DNA of 64,000 nucleotides from Luteolibacter sp. LG18. GTDB taxonomy: Bacteria > Verrucomicrobiota > Verrucomicrobiia > Verrucomicrobiales > Akkermansiaceae. Under the pieces are notes generated by a model. The model had not been told where the DNA came from. It worked only from the letters and a program-made list of their open reading frames with translations, and did no database searches. Shown here piece after piece: positions 1 to 6,980 of the stretch. Made by a program: the position numbers and the translations under genes. The stretch covers positions 5,270,001 through 5,334,000 of the forward strand of contig NZ_AP024600.1 in assembly GCF_036322585.1 (NCBI RefSeq), in the 5' to 3' direction. Positions within the stretch are counted from its first letter, which is position 1. Each line of letters begins with the position of its first letter.

Positions 1-2905
1 AGATGCTACCCGCATTCCCGTACTTACCGGTGCCCTTTGCGGTCATGACATAGCCGCCGGACACGTCGATCGCGCTTCCGGTGGCGAGATTCACCTCGTA
101 GCCGGTGATCTTCACCGAGCCGCCATTGGCCGCGATCGGATTGGAGTTGGCGATGCGGTCATCGGTCACTAGTCCCGCAGTGCTCAGAGTCGATTCCGCA
201 CCCAGCGTGAAGATGCCGCGTCCCGCATTTGGTGCCGGGTCCGGAGTCCCTGACGGCAGTGTGGCCGCCACATCCGGCGCGATGGTGTAAGTGGTGAAGG
301 TCAGCGATCCGCCCGGCGCGATGATCGAAGCCGCAATGTTGATGTTCGCCCCCGCGAACGTCAGCGAACCTTTCGCCGTGGTGTGCAACGTGACGCTTTC
401 CGGCACACGGATGGCGCCGTTGGGATTATTCACCGTGAGCGATCCGAATTCCAACGCCAGCTCCGGCGAGAGATACACGTTCGAGATCCGGTCCGCGGCC
501 AGCGCTGCTGGATTACCGTTCGCGTCGACATTGAAAGCCGCCACCGCGTCCTGCACCACGCCATCCTGGAAGGTGATGTCCGGCAAAGTCGGGTAGGTGG
601 TGAGGACGGTGTTGTTCGAGTAAGTCTGTGACTGGAATTTCAGCGTCAACGACGCGCCCTGCGGCAGCGCGCTGGTGGTGGCGGAATTCCGGACCTGGCT
701 CGTGCCTACGATGGTGCTGCCTGTGAGCGTGCCATCCAACGCCATCGAGGGCGCGCTCACGGTAATGCTGCCGCCCGCCGCGCCCTGCACGTAACCTTCC
801 TTGTAATAGGTGCCGGTGGGGGCCAGCGGATTGACGTATTTCTCGGTCACGCCCCACTTCGTGTGCACCACCGTCGCGCCACCGGTGTAGATCCCCTGAT
901 AAACTTGGTCCGGCGATGCCTTGCCGATCTCCACGATCTTGCCGTTCGCGTCGACCAGGCGCGTGGTTTTCAAGGTCGCACCGGCGTAGTTCGTCGAGCC
1001 ACCGGAAACGTCCAGCACCGATCCATTCTGAAGAACCACCGATCCGCCCGCGGAAATATCGAGCGTACCGCCCGCGGCGGTGAGTTGACCGACCGTTCGC
1101 TCCACCAGCCCGGCATAACCGATGAGATCCGCCAGCGGCGTGCCGATCCAATCGCGGCCCTCATAGGTGCCGCTCACGCCGAGATCGACCGTGATGGTGT
1201 CGCCGCGCAATTCACCATCGCGCTGCACCGGCGCCACCGAAAGCTCAGAACCACGGAGCTGGAGCGTGATGAGATTGTCCGCCACCGAGGCCGCCACATC
1301 CTGTGAACCCGCGAGGTTGATGGTCCCGCCGCTGTCGAGATAGACTTGGCCGCCCGTGGCCAGGAAGGTGGAGGATGGCGGCGAGGTCGCGCCATTGAAA
1401 ACCCACGTGCCCGCCTTGATCGTGGCCAGCGCGTTCGGAGCGAGGATGATCGAGTCCGTTTCGAGATGAACGGTGAGGCCTTGGAGGTTGATCTGCGAAC
1501 GCAGCGCCAGTTCAGTGCCCGCCACCTTGTCGGTGCTGGCCCACTCCGGCAGGATGCGGGTGACGCTTCCCTCGCCCAGGGTGACGCTGCCGGTGTTCTT
1601 GTAAAGGAAGGGATTGCCGGTGGTGCTGTTGCTGGCGTCGTAGCCGGTGTTCGCCACCGCACCGTAGTTCGCCAGCAGGTCGATGCGGCCGTTCAGCGAA
1701 ACCGAGGTCGTGCTGTCGATCACGCCGTTCTGGCGCACGTCTTTGCCGGTGACCGTCGCGCTGCCACGCGCCACGGAAATGATGCCGTCGTTGGTCGCCA
1801 CGCCCGCGTATGGAGAAAGCGCGGACAATGAATCGGTGACCGCGCCGACATAGACGTCGAGACCGCGCAGCGAGGCGTCGTTGCTGTTGTGCGCCGCCAC
1901 TCCGACCTGGAGACCCGCCGCGAGCACGACCTGACCGGCGGTGGATTCGAGCGATCCCGAATTCGTCACGTTCGCACCAACGAGCATGATTCGGCCGCCA
2001 TTGCCATCCGCGCTCACGGAGGTGGCGATCTTCGCGCCCGCCTGCACGGTGACATCGCCGATGCGCGTGTTCGCATCGATCTCATCGTCCGCCCCTTGGT
2101 CGAGGCCATTGAAGAGGAACTGCTGGTCCAAGTTGTTTAGCAGGCCGCGCTGGATGAGCAGTTCGTTGACCGGCAGCGCCGTGGCCACCAACGCGCCGAC
2201 ATTCACCTGCGAGCTGCCGCCGAAGATGATGCCATTGCGGTTGATGATGTACACCTGCCCCGGCGCATCAATGGTGCCGAGGATCTGGGTCGGATTCGCG
2301 AGCGGATCGTTGACCTTGTTAAAGGCGATCCACTGGCTGGCGCTGCTGCCGCCCGCGCTCTGGTCGAACTTCAGCTCGGTGTTCTTGCCGACATTGAACG
2401 TCTTCCAGTTCAGGATCGCCTGCTGGGCGGTCTGTTTCACCGTCACCTGGGTCTTGCCCGCGGTGGTGGTGGATTGGACGGGAAGGTTCGCACCCTGCCA
2501 CAGGGCAGAGTTGGTGGGAACGCGTGGATCCACCTCCAAGCCACCCGCGGCCAGGCCATCGGGCACGTCCGGCAGGAGCTGGCCGGGTTTGGTCGGATTC
2601 TGGCCGAGGTTGTTCGAACCGTTGTTCTTCGACAGGTTCCGGGCCGCCGTCTGCATCGCCTGCACGGCCTGGATCGCCTGGGTCGTTTTCGCCAGCGTGT
2701 CATTGGCGCTTCCCGTCGCGCGTGGGGTGATCGCCGCCGGAGTGTTGGTGGTGCCGGTCGTTGCCGTGGTGGCGGGTCGCACAGCCCCCCCGCGAAGGAT
2801 GTCCGCGCCTTGTACAACGATCGTCGTGGCAAGGGTGCACACGAGCCCGAGAGACAGATGCTTCCGGGCAAAACGTCGCGGCAGGAAATAACGGCGGGGT
2901 TTCAT
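1..2905 (-). CDS. Two-partner secretion exoprotein (TpsA, filamentous hemagglutinin-like), 3' end off the left edge
   Basis: About 968 residues are visible and the frame is still open at base 1. Residues 1-33 form a long N-terminal signal region (Arg-rich start, hydrophobic stretch around residues 18-32). A TPS-type domain follows at about 125-260; NRNGIIFG at residues 222-229 is a variant of the NPNGxxFG signature that filamentous-hemagglutinin TpsA proteins use for recognition by the outer-membrane partner. The rest is Gly/Thr/Ser/Asn-rich, with repeated short strands typical of a right-handed beta-helix. It is therefore probably exported through the TpsB protein encoded at 8903-10486, and acts on or outside the cell surface. 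It is the last visible gene of the cluster, 24 bp after the coiled-coil gene. Adhesin is the usual role for the family, but the ligand cannot be read from sequence. Confidence 0.85.
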   Translation of the reverse strand, partial: MKPRRYFLPRRFARKHLSLGLVCTLATTIVVQGADILRGGAVRPATTATTGTTNTPAAITPRATGSANDTLAKTTQAIQAVQAMQTAARNLSKNNGSNNLGQNPTKPGQLLPDVPDGLAAGGLEVDPRVPTNSALWQGANLPVQSTTTAGKTQVTVKQTAQQAILNWKTFNVGKNTELKFDQSAGGSSASQWIAFNKVNDPLANPTQILGTIDAPGQVYIINRNGIIFGGSSQVNVGALVATALPVNELLIQRGLLNNLDQQFLFNGLDQGADDEIDANTRIGDVTVQAGAKIATSVSADGNGGRIMLVGANVTNSGSLESTAGQVVLAAGLQVGVAAHNSNDASLRGLDVYVGAVTDSLSALSPYAGVATNDGIISVARGSATVTGKDVRQNGVIDSTTSVSLNGRIDLLANYGAVANTGYDASNSTTGNPFLYKNTGSVTLGEGSVTRILPEWASTDKVAGTELALRSQINLQGLTVHLETDSIILAPNALATIKAGTWVFNGATSPPSSTFLATGGQVYLDSGGTINLAGSQDVAASVADNLITLQLRGSELSVAPVQRDGELRGDTITVDLGVSGTYEGRDWIGTPLADLIGYAGLVERTVGQLTAAGGTLDISAGGSVVLQNGSVLDVSGGSTNYAGATLKTTRLVDANGKIVEIGKASPDQVYQGIYTGGATVVHTKWGVTEKYVNPLAPTGTYYKEGYVQGAAGGSITVSAPSMALDGTLTGSTIVGTSQVRNSATTSALPQGASLTLKFQSQTYSNNTVLTTYPTLPDITFQDGVVQDAVAAFNVDANGNPAALAADRISNVYLSPELALEFGSLTVNNPNGAIRVPESVTLHTTAKGSLTFAGANINIAASIIAPGGSLTFTTYTIAPDVAATLPSGTPDPAPNAGRGIFTLGAESTLSTAGLVTDDRIANSNPIAANGGSVKITGYEVNLATGSAIDVSGGYVMTAKGTGKYGNAGSI

Positions 2906-2929
2906 GGCAAGGGAAAAGCGTGTGACCGA

Positions 2930-3586
2930 TCAGGGCTTCTTCTGCGACTGGTCCTTCTTCGCCGGGGCGGGCTCGGGCTTGAGGCGGTTGTCCTCGATCT
3001 TGTCCGAGTAGTCCTGCACCAGCGCCTCCAGACGCGCGCGGGTGATGCCGGTGAACGGCTCGCGCGCCGACAGCGCTTCGCCCACGCCGAACTTGGAATA
3101 GCGGTCGAGGATCTCGTTCGCGGTCTTGGCCAGCGCCACGTTCTTGGCACGCTGGTCCTCGACCTTGCGGCGCAGGATCGCGTTCTGGTCGCTGAGCTTC
3201 GAGCGTTCGGCTTCCTTGGCGTTGGCGACTCCGCTGGCCTTGGCGTAGCCTTCCTTCCACTTTTCCAGCGCTTCCTTGAACTTGCCGATGAGCTGTTCCT
3301 GCGCGGCGTTCTTGCCGGTGAGGTCCTCGATCTGTTTCTTCGCGGTGGTTTGGTCGGCGGCGGCCTGCTTGGTGAGCTTGTCGACCTGCGCGGCGAGTTC
3401 CTTCACCTTGGCGTCGTTGACGTCCTTTTCCGCCTGCAGGTTGGCCTTGTCGGCCTCGGCGGTGCGGAGCTGGAGCATGGTCGCCTTGAGCGTTTCACGC
3501 AGCTTGGTTTCAGCGGGGCTGGGGCCTTCGGCGGGGGCCGCGGCCAGCGGCAGCGCGAGGGCGAGGAGAAGGAGGAACGGGCGCAT
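2930..3586 (-). CDS. Secreted periplasmic coiled-coil protein
   Basis: The protein has 218 residues. The start at 3586 was chosen because MRPFLLLLALALPLAAAPAE is a clean signal peptide; an upstream in-frame ATG would only add non-signal sequence. Residues 25-190 are rich in Lys, Glu, Ala and Gln with heptad-like spacing, consistent with a long coiled coil, and the C-terminus is Lys/Pro-rich. It lies between the putative porin and the TpsA exoprotein on the same strand. A periplasmic spacer or scaffold role in this envelope cluster is plausible but is inferred only from position and shape. No enzymatic motif is visible. Confidence 0.75.
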   Translation of the reverse strand: MRPFLLLLALALPLAAAPAEGPSPAETKLRETLKATMLQLRTAEADKANLQAEKDVNDAKVKELAAQVDKLTKQAAADQTTAKKQIEDLTGKNAAQEQLIGKFKEALEKWKEGYAKASGVANAKEAERSKLSDQNAILRRKVEDQRAKNVALAKTANEILDRYSKFGVGEALSAREPFTGITRARLEALVQDYSDKIEDNRLKPEPAPAKKDQSQKKP

Positions 3587-3626
3587 CGGTTTGAAAGGTG
3601 GAGTCGTTGGGGAAGCGGCTAGGCCT

Positions 3627-3746
3627 AGAGCCCAGAACCCAGAGTCCAGATTCAAGAGAAGAGGCAGAGGAAGAGCGGACGATCGGAGTCTTCCTCTTGT
3701 CTGGGTTCTGGGTTCTGGGCTCTGGGTTCTCCCGGCTTCGCCGGGC
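3627..3746. repeat. Inverted pair of 7-bp degenerate tandem repeats plus a short hairpin
   Basis: The left block (3627-3653) is three copies of a heptamer like ACCCAGA (GCCCAGA, ACCCAGA, GTCCAGA). The right block (3701-3730) is the same word in the opposite orientation, repeated four times as CTGGGTT or CTGGGCT. The two blocks could pair into a long imperfect stem. Immediately beyond, 3731-3745 is a perfect 6-bp hairpin (CCCGGC, loop TTC, GCCGGG) one base past the porin stop codon. It could help terminate or stabilise the porin message, but no T-tract follows. Confidence 0.75.
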
Positions 3747-5564
3747 TTAGAATTTGGCGTTGAGGTCGATTTGAAGGATGTCGTTGCGGTAGGTCGGCCC
3801 GGCGATCTGGTCGGCGCTCATCCAGCGCGCGCCGAGGCGCACCGCCTTGCTCAAGGCGAAGTTCGCGCCGAGCGTGAAGCCCTTGAGGTTGGTGCCACCG
3901 CCGCCGAAGTCCGAGTCGGTCAGGCCGTCGACCACCGAGTCGCTCTCGACGTGGCGGTAGCCGAGGTAGGTCTGCCAGTCGCCGAACTTCTCCAGCGCCG
4001 CGTCGCCCACGATCAGGTTGACCATCCACGCGGTGTCGCCGCCTTCATAGACGCCGCCCGGGCCCTTGTTGTTGACCGCGAACTGCGCGACGGACGCCTC
4101 GTCGAAACCGAGGTTCTTGACGTATTCGCCGACCAGCGAGACACGCACCGGTTCGTAGCCGTCGTAGTCGAGGCGGCCGGTGGCGGTGAGTTCGCGGAAC
4201 GGCGAGGCCAGGCCGAAGTACTGCCACTGGTTGGTGGTGCCGTTGCCGTTGGAGGGATCGGGCAGGATGTTGCGCAGCGCCATGTAGGTGTTGCCCTTCT
4301 GCGCGAAGGACGGGCGCAGGCCATCGGTGTCGCCCGCGTCGCTGCTGGTGAGCGGGACGTAGGGGGTCGAGAGCTTGCCCTTCACGCCGTCGAAGTCGTA
4401 GAAGGCCACGCCGAACTTGCCGGTGAGCTTCTCGGCGATCTTCCACTCCACGCCGATCTGGCCGCCGTAGATGTACTTGTCCGTGCTCTCGAACTTGTCG
4501 GGCCGGTTCGAGGAGAAGTTGAAGTCGGTGTTGAAGATCGGGAAGGCACCGGCGGTGGCGAAGACCTTGATGTCGTCGTTGAAGCGGAACTTGCCCTTGG
4601 CCGCAAAGCCGTCGAAGCCGAGGTCGTCGTCCCAGACGATGTCGGTGTTGAAGAACGGGTTGTCGAAGCGGCCGGCGTAGAGGTTGACGTCGTAGCAGCC
4701 GTCCTCGCCGAAGTGGTAGCTGAGGAAGGCGCGGTCGATCCAGATGGCATACTTGCTGAAGTTGCCGCCCTGGCCGTTGCCCGCGGCGCCGAGGCTCTGG
4801 TTGGGCGAGGTCGGCGAGTTGTTCTCGCCGGTGGCGAGGCGCAGGCCGGCCGTGAAGCCGTCGTCCAGGTCGATCTCGGCACCCACGCGCGCGCGCAGGC
4901 GGAAGCGCTGGCGATCCTGGTCGACGTTGTACTGCGGCGAGAACTGGGTGCCCATCGTGTCGAAGGGCGCGCCGGTGTTGATGGCGTTGAAATTCGGGAA
5001 CGCGCCGGTGTTGTCGTTGCCGGAGGGGAACAGGCTGTTTTCCGAGCGGACGCGGATGTCGCCGAAGACCTTGTAGCGGCGCACCCATTCCGGGGTGCCG
5101 GCGGGCGCGGCCCAGTTCTGCGGACGCGGCGCGGTGAGGATCTCGTGCTTGATCTCCTCGCGCATCTGCGCCTTGACCGTTTCCGGGATGTAGGTGACGC
5201 CGACCTCGCCTTCCTGCACGGGTGCAAGCGCCTCCTGCTGGACGGCCGCCTGGATCTCGGCGCGCTGGTGGGCGCGCACGCGGGTGGCATCGGCCTCGGC
5301 CTGGCGGATCATGCCCTGGGCCTCGTCCTTCGAAAGGATGCCCTTCTCCACCAGCCGCTGGATCAGGTTGATCGTCACGCTGTCGGACGGGGCCTCGCCG
5401 TTTCCTACGGGAGACTCAGTAGCTTCACCCTCCGCGGGGGTGACGCCTTCGGCGGGGAGCTGGTCGAGCGAGGGGATCGCGAGGGACTCGTCCTCGGCGA
5501 GCGCCGGATGGAGGGCGAGCGCGAGCAGCGGCGCGAGACGGAGGGGGATGGAACGGACGGACAT
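3747..5564 (-). CDS. Putative porin, outer-membrane beta-barrel
   Basis: The protein has 605 residues, starting with a signal peptide ending near residue 23 (ALHPALA). Residues 30-60 are acidic and Pro-rich. A helical, Ala/Gln/Glu-rich segment at about 65-115 may be a periplasmic coiled coil. From about 155 the sequence alternates aromatic and polar residues in beta-strand style (VFGDIRVRSE, RFRLRARVGAEIDL) and ends in Phe (LNAKF), the usual C-terminal signal for barrel insertion. It fits the 'putative porin' family found in Verrucomicrobiota and Bacteroidota. It follows the TonB-like gene by 33 bp, so the two may be co-transcribed. Substrate is unknown; the nearby binding-protein-like gene hints at solute uptake. 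Confidence 0.85.
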   Translation of the reverse strand: MSVRSIPLRLAPLLALALHPALAEDESLAIPSLDQLPAEGVTPAEGEATESPVGNGEAPSDSVTINLIQRLVEKGILSKDEAQGMIRQAEADATRVRAHQRAEIQAAVQQEALAPVQEGEVGVTYIPETVKAQMREEIKHEILTAPRPQNWAAPAGTPEWVRRYKVFGDIRVRSENSLFPSGNDNTGAFPNFNAINTGAPFDTMGTQFSPQYNVDQDRQRFRLRARVGAEIDLDDGFTAGLRLATGENNSPTSPNQSLGAAGNGQGGNFSKYAIWIDRAFLSYHFGEDGCYDVNLYAGRFDNPFFNTDIVWDDDLGFDGFAAKGKFRFNDDIKVFATAGAFPIFNTDFNFSSNRPDKFESTDKYIYGGQIGVEWKIAEKLTGKFGVAFYDFDGVKGKLSTPYVPLTSSDAGDTDGLRPSFAQKGNTYMALRNILPDPSNGNGTTNQWQYFGLASPFRELTATGRLDYDGYEPVRVSLVGEYVKNLGFDEASVAQFAVNNKGPGGVYEGGDTAWMVNLIVGDAALEKFGDWQTYLGYRHVESDSVVDGLTDSDFGGGGTNLKGFTLGANFALSKAVRLGARWMSADQIAGPTYRNDILQIDLNAKF

Positions 5565-5597
5565 GGGAACGTGGAAGAAAGACGGATGGGGAAAAAC

Positions 5598-6281
5598 TCA
5601 GCGCGAGGCGGTGGCGGGCTTGGTGGCCGAGACCTTGAACGAGATCGGCATCGGGGTGCCCGGCTGCGGGGCTTCGGACATCTGGTAGCCGTTGAGAACG
5701 GCCGTGGCGTTGTTGTCGGGACCCTTGGCCCGGGTGACGCGACCGGTGGCGTCCACCCACACGCGGAAGATGCCGCTGAAGGTCGCCGTGCGGGTCCGCG
5801 GATCGTTGCGCAGCGCGGTGGCCAGCTCGCGGTTCACCATCCGCGAGTAGGCGTCATACTTGCCGCCGCGGCCACCGCCGAGGGTGCCGGTGCCATTGCC
5901 GCCGGGGCCGATGGGCCCCTTGCCGCTGCCGTGGCTGAGGTTGAAGCCGTCGTTGCCGGGGCCTTCGAGGTTCGTGCTCAACGCGGGGGCGGGCTCGGGC
6001 TCCGCCTGTGGTGGCGGCGGGGTGTCCTCGATGGCCTCTTGCTTGACCATCTCCTGTTTGACCTCCTCCTGCTTCGGCGGCTCTTCTTTCGGTTTCGGCG
6101 GAGGCGGCAGCGGCGGCGGCGGGGCCAGCGTGATGACCACGTTGTCCACCTTCCGCGGCTTCGGCTTTTCCTCGGCCTTCGGGGCCAGCAGGAACGCGCC
6201 GCCCGCAAGGACGACGACAGCCGCCCCGGCGATCAGCAGCCAGGGCTTCTTCTTCGGTTCGTCTGGAAGTTCGGTGCTCAT
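5598..6281 (-). CDS. TonB-like energy transducer
   Basis: The protein has 227 residues. A short cytoplasmic N-terminus with KKK precedes one transmembrane helix (about residues 13-33). A Pro/Glu/Lys-rich periplasmic spacer follows (about 40-115, with runs of Pro), then a Gly-rich linker and a TonB-type C-terminal region (YSRMVNRELATALRND and FRVWVDATGRV). This is the classic TonB layout of membrane anchor, rigid Pro-rich arm and receptor-contact domain. ExbD and an ExbB fusion are encoded just upstream on the same strand, so a complete energising complex is present. No TonB-dependent receptor with a plug domain is visible in the window; the putative porin next door has no obvious TonB box. 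Confidence 0.85.
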   Translation of the reverse strand: MSTELPDEPKKKPWLLIAGAAVVVLAGGAFLLAPKAEEKPKPRKVDNVVITLAPPPPLPPPPKPKEEPPKQEEVKQEMVKQEAIEDTPPPPQAEPEPAPALSTNLEGPGNDGFNLSHGSGKGPIGPGGNGTGTLGGGRGGKYDAYSRMVNRELATALRNDPRTRTATFSGIFRVWVDATGRVTRAKGPDNNATAVLNGYQMSEAPQPGTPMPISFKVSATKPATASR

Positions 6282-6295
6282 AAGAGAGTGATCGG

Positions 6296-6405
6296 TTGGC
6301 AGTGGGCAGTGATCAGAGAAGAGGGAGAGGGCCTGGAACTACTGGATGGGTCGTAACAACGGATCCGCGGTTCTTCTCTTCGTCTTGGATTTTGGATTTA
6401 GTGCT
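6296..6405. repeat. Short degenerate tandem words between TonB-like and exbD genes
   Basis: The 135-bp gap contains TTGGCAGTGGGCAGTGATCAG (read with the overlapping GGCAGTG word repeated) at 6296-6316. A second set of 7-bp words, TTGGATT repeated and then TTAGTGCTTCGTGC, lies around 6384-6412. They resemble the other simple-word intergenic repeats in this window but are shorter and less regular. No promoter or terminator could be assigned here. Confidence 0.4.
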
Positions 6406-6416
6406 TCGTGCTTTCT

Positions 6417-6815
6417 TCACTTCGCTTGCGTCGCGAGGCCGATCTGGGTGATCCCCAGCCGCCCGAGGACATCCAGCACGTCCATCACCCCCTGGTACTG
6501 CACGGCGCGGTCGCCGCGCACGACGACGGGGAACTCGGGCGTGGTCGACTTAAGCGTGCCGAGGCGGCTTTCCAGGTCCGCCAGCGTCACCGGCGTGGTG
6601 TTGAGCAGGATCTTGCCGTCCGGCGTCACGGTGATCGCCTGGGTCTTCGGACCGCCCAGCTTCGGCTGGCTCTTGCTGCCGCGAGGCAGGTCGATCTTCG
6701 TCCCCTTCACGCCCGCGGTGGTCATGATGATGAAGATCAACAGCAGCACGAGGTAGAGGTCCACCATCGGCGTGACGTTGATGTCGTCGTAGCTTTTTCC
6801 GTCGTCGGCTTGCAT
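6417..6815 (-). CDS. exbD: ExbD-type biopolymer transport protein
   Basis: The protein has 132 residues, normal for ExbD/TolR. The N-terminus carries DINVTPMVDL; Asp19 at the start of the single transmembrane helix (about 17-37) is the conserved proton-path aspartate of the family. The C-terminal periplasmic domain has the usual beta-alpha pattern, including VVVRGDRAVQYQGVMDVLD. With the ExbB fusion and TonB-like protein it should form an inner-membrane proton-driven motor acting on an outer-membrane partner. The order is ExbB fusion, ExbD, TonB in the direction of transcription. A TolR role is less likely because no TolB or Pal gene is nearby. Confidence 0.92.
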   Translation of the reverse strand: MQADDGKSYDDINVTPMVDLYLVLLLIFIIMTTAGVKGTKIDLPRGSKSQPKLGGPKTQAITVTPDGKILLNTTPVTLADLESRLGTLKSTTPEFPVVVRGDRAVQYQGVMDVLDVLGRLGITQIGLATQAK

Positions 6816-6835
6816 GGCGTGGGTCGGCGTTGTTT

Positions 6836-6952
6836 AGGACAGAATTGACAGAATTTTCAGAATTGACGGGAAGAGTCCGGCGTCGGCCTGGGAGGCAATG
6901 AGAAGCTCTTCCTTCTGATGTTAATTTTGAAAATTCCGTTAATTCTGTCTGA
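6836..6952. repeat. Long inverted repeat between exbD and the ExbB fusion gene
   Basis: The arm at 6839-6867 and the reverse complement of 6920-6948 agree at 25 of 29 positions, and all four differences are transitions. Each arm is itself built from tandem ACAGAATT-like words. Between them lie 52 bases. The structure could form a long hairpin in RNA and may separate expression of the ExbB fusion from exbD, or be a copy of a dispersed repeat. The DNA is much more AT-rich than its flanks. Confidence 0.8.
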
Positions 6953-6980
6953 TGAGGCAGGGAGGGTCTGACGATTTGTT

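Noticed and set aside
3627..3730. Possible CRISPR-like array from short repeats
   Set aside because: The words are only 7 bp, degenerate, without spacers, and occur in both orientations; no Cas gene is near. The same holds for the other word blocks.
3276..6356. A plus-strand open frame of over 1000 codons opposite the porin and TonB-like genes
   Set aside because: It has the Val/Ala/Arg/Gly-rich composition of a mirror frame in GC-rich DNA, no family resemblance, and overlaps well-supported minus-strand genes.
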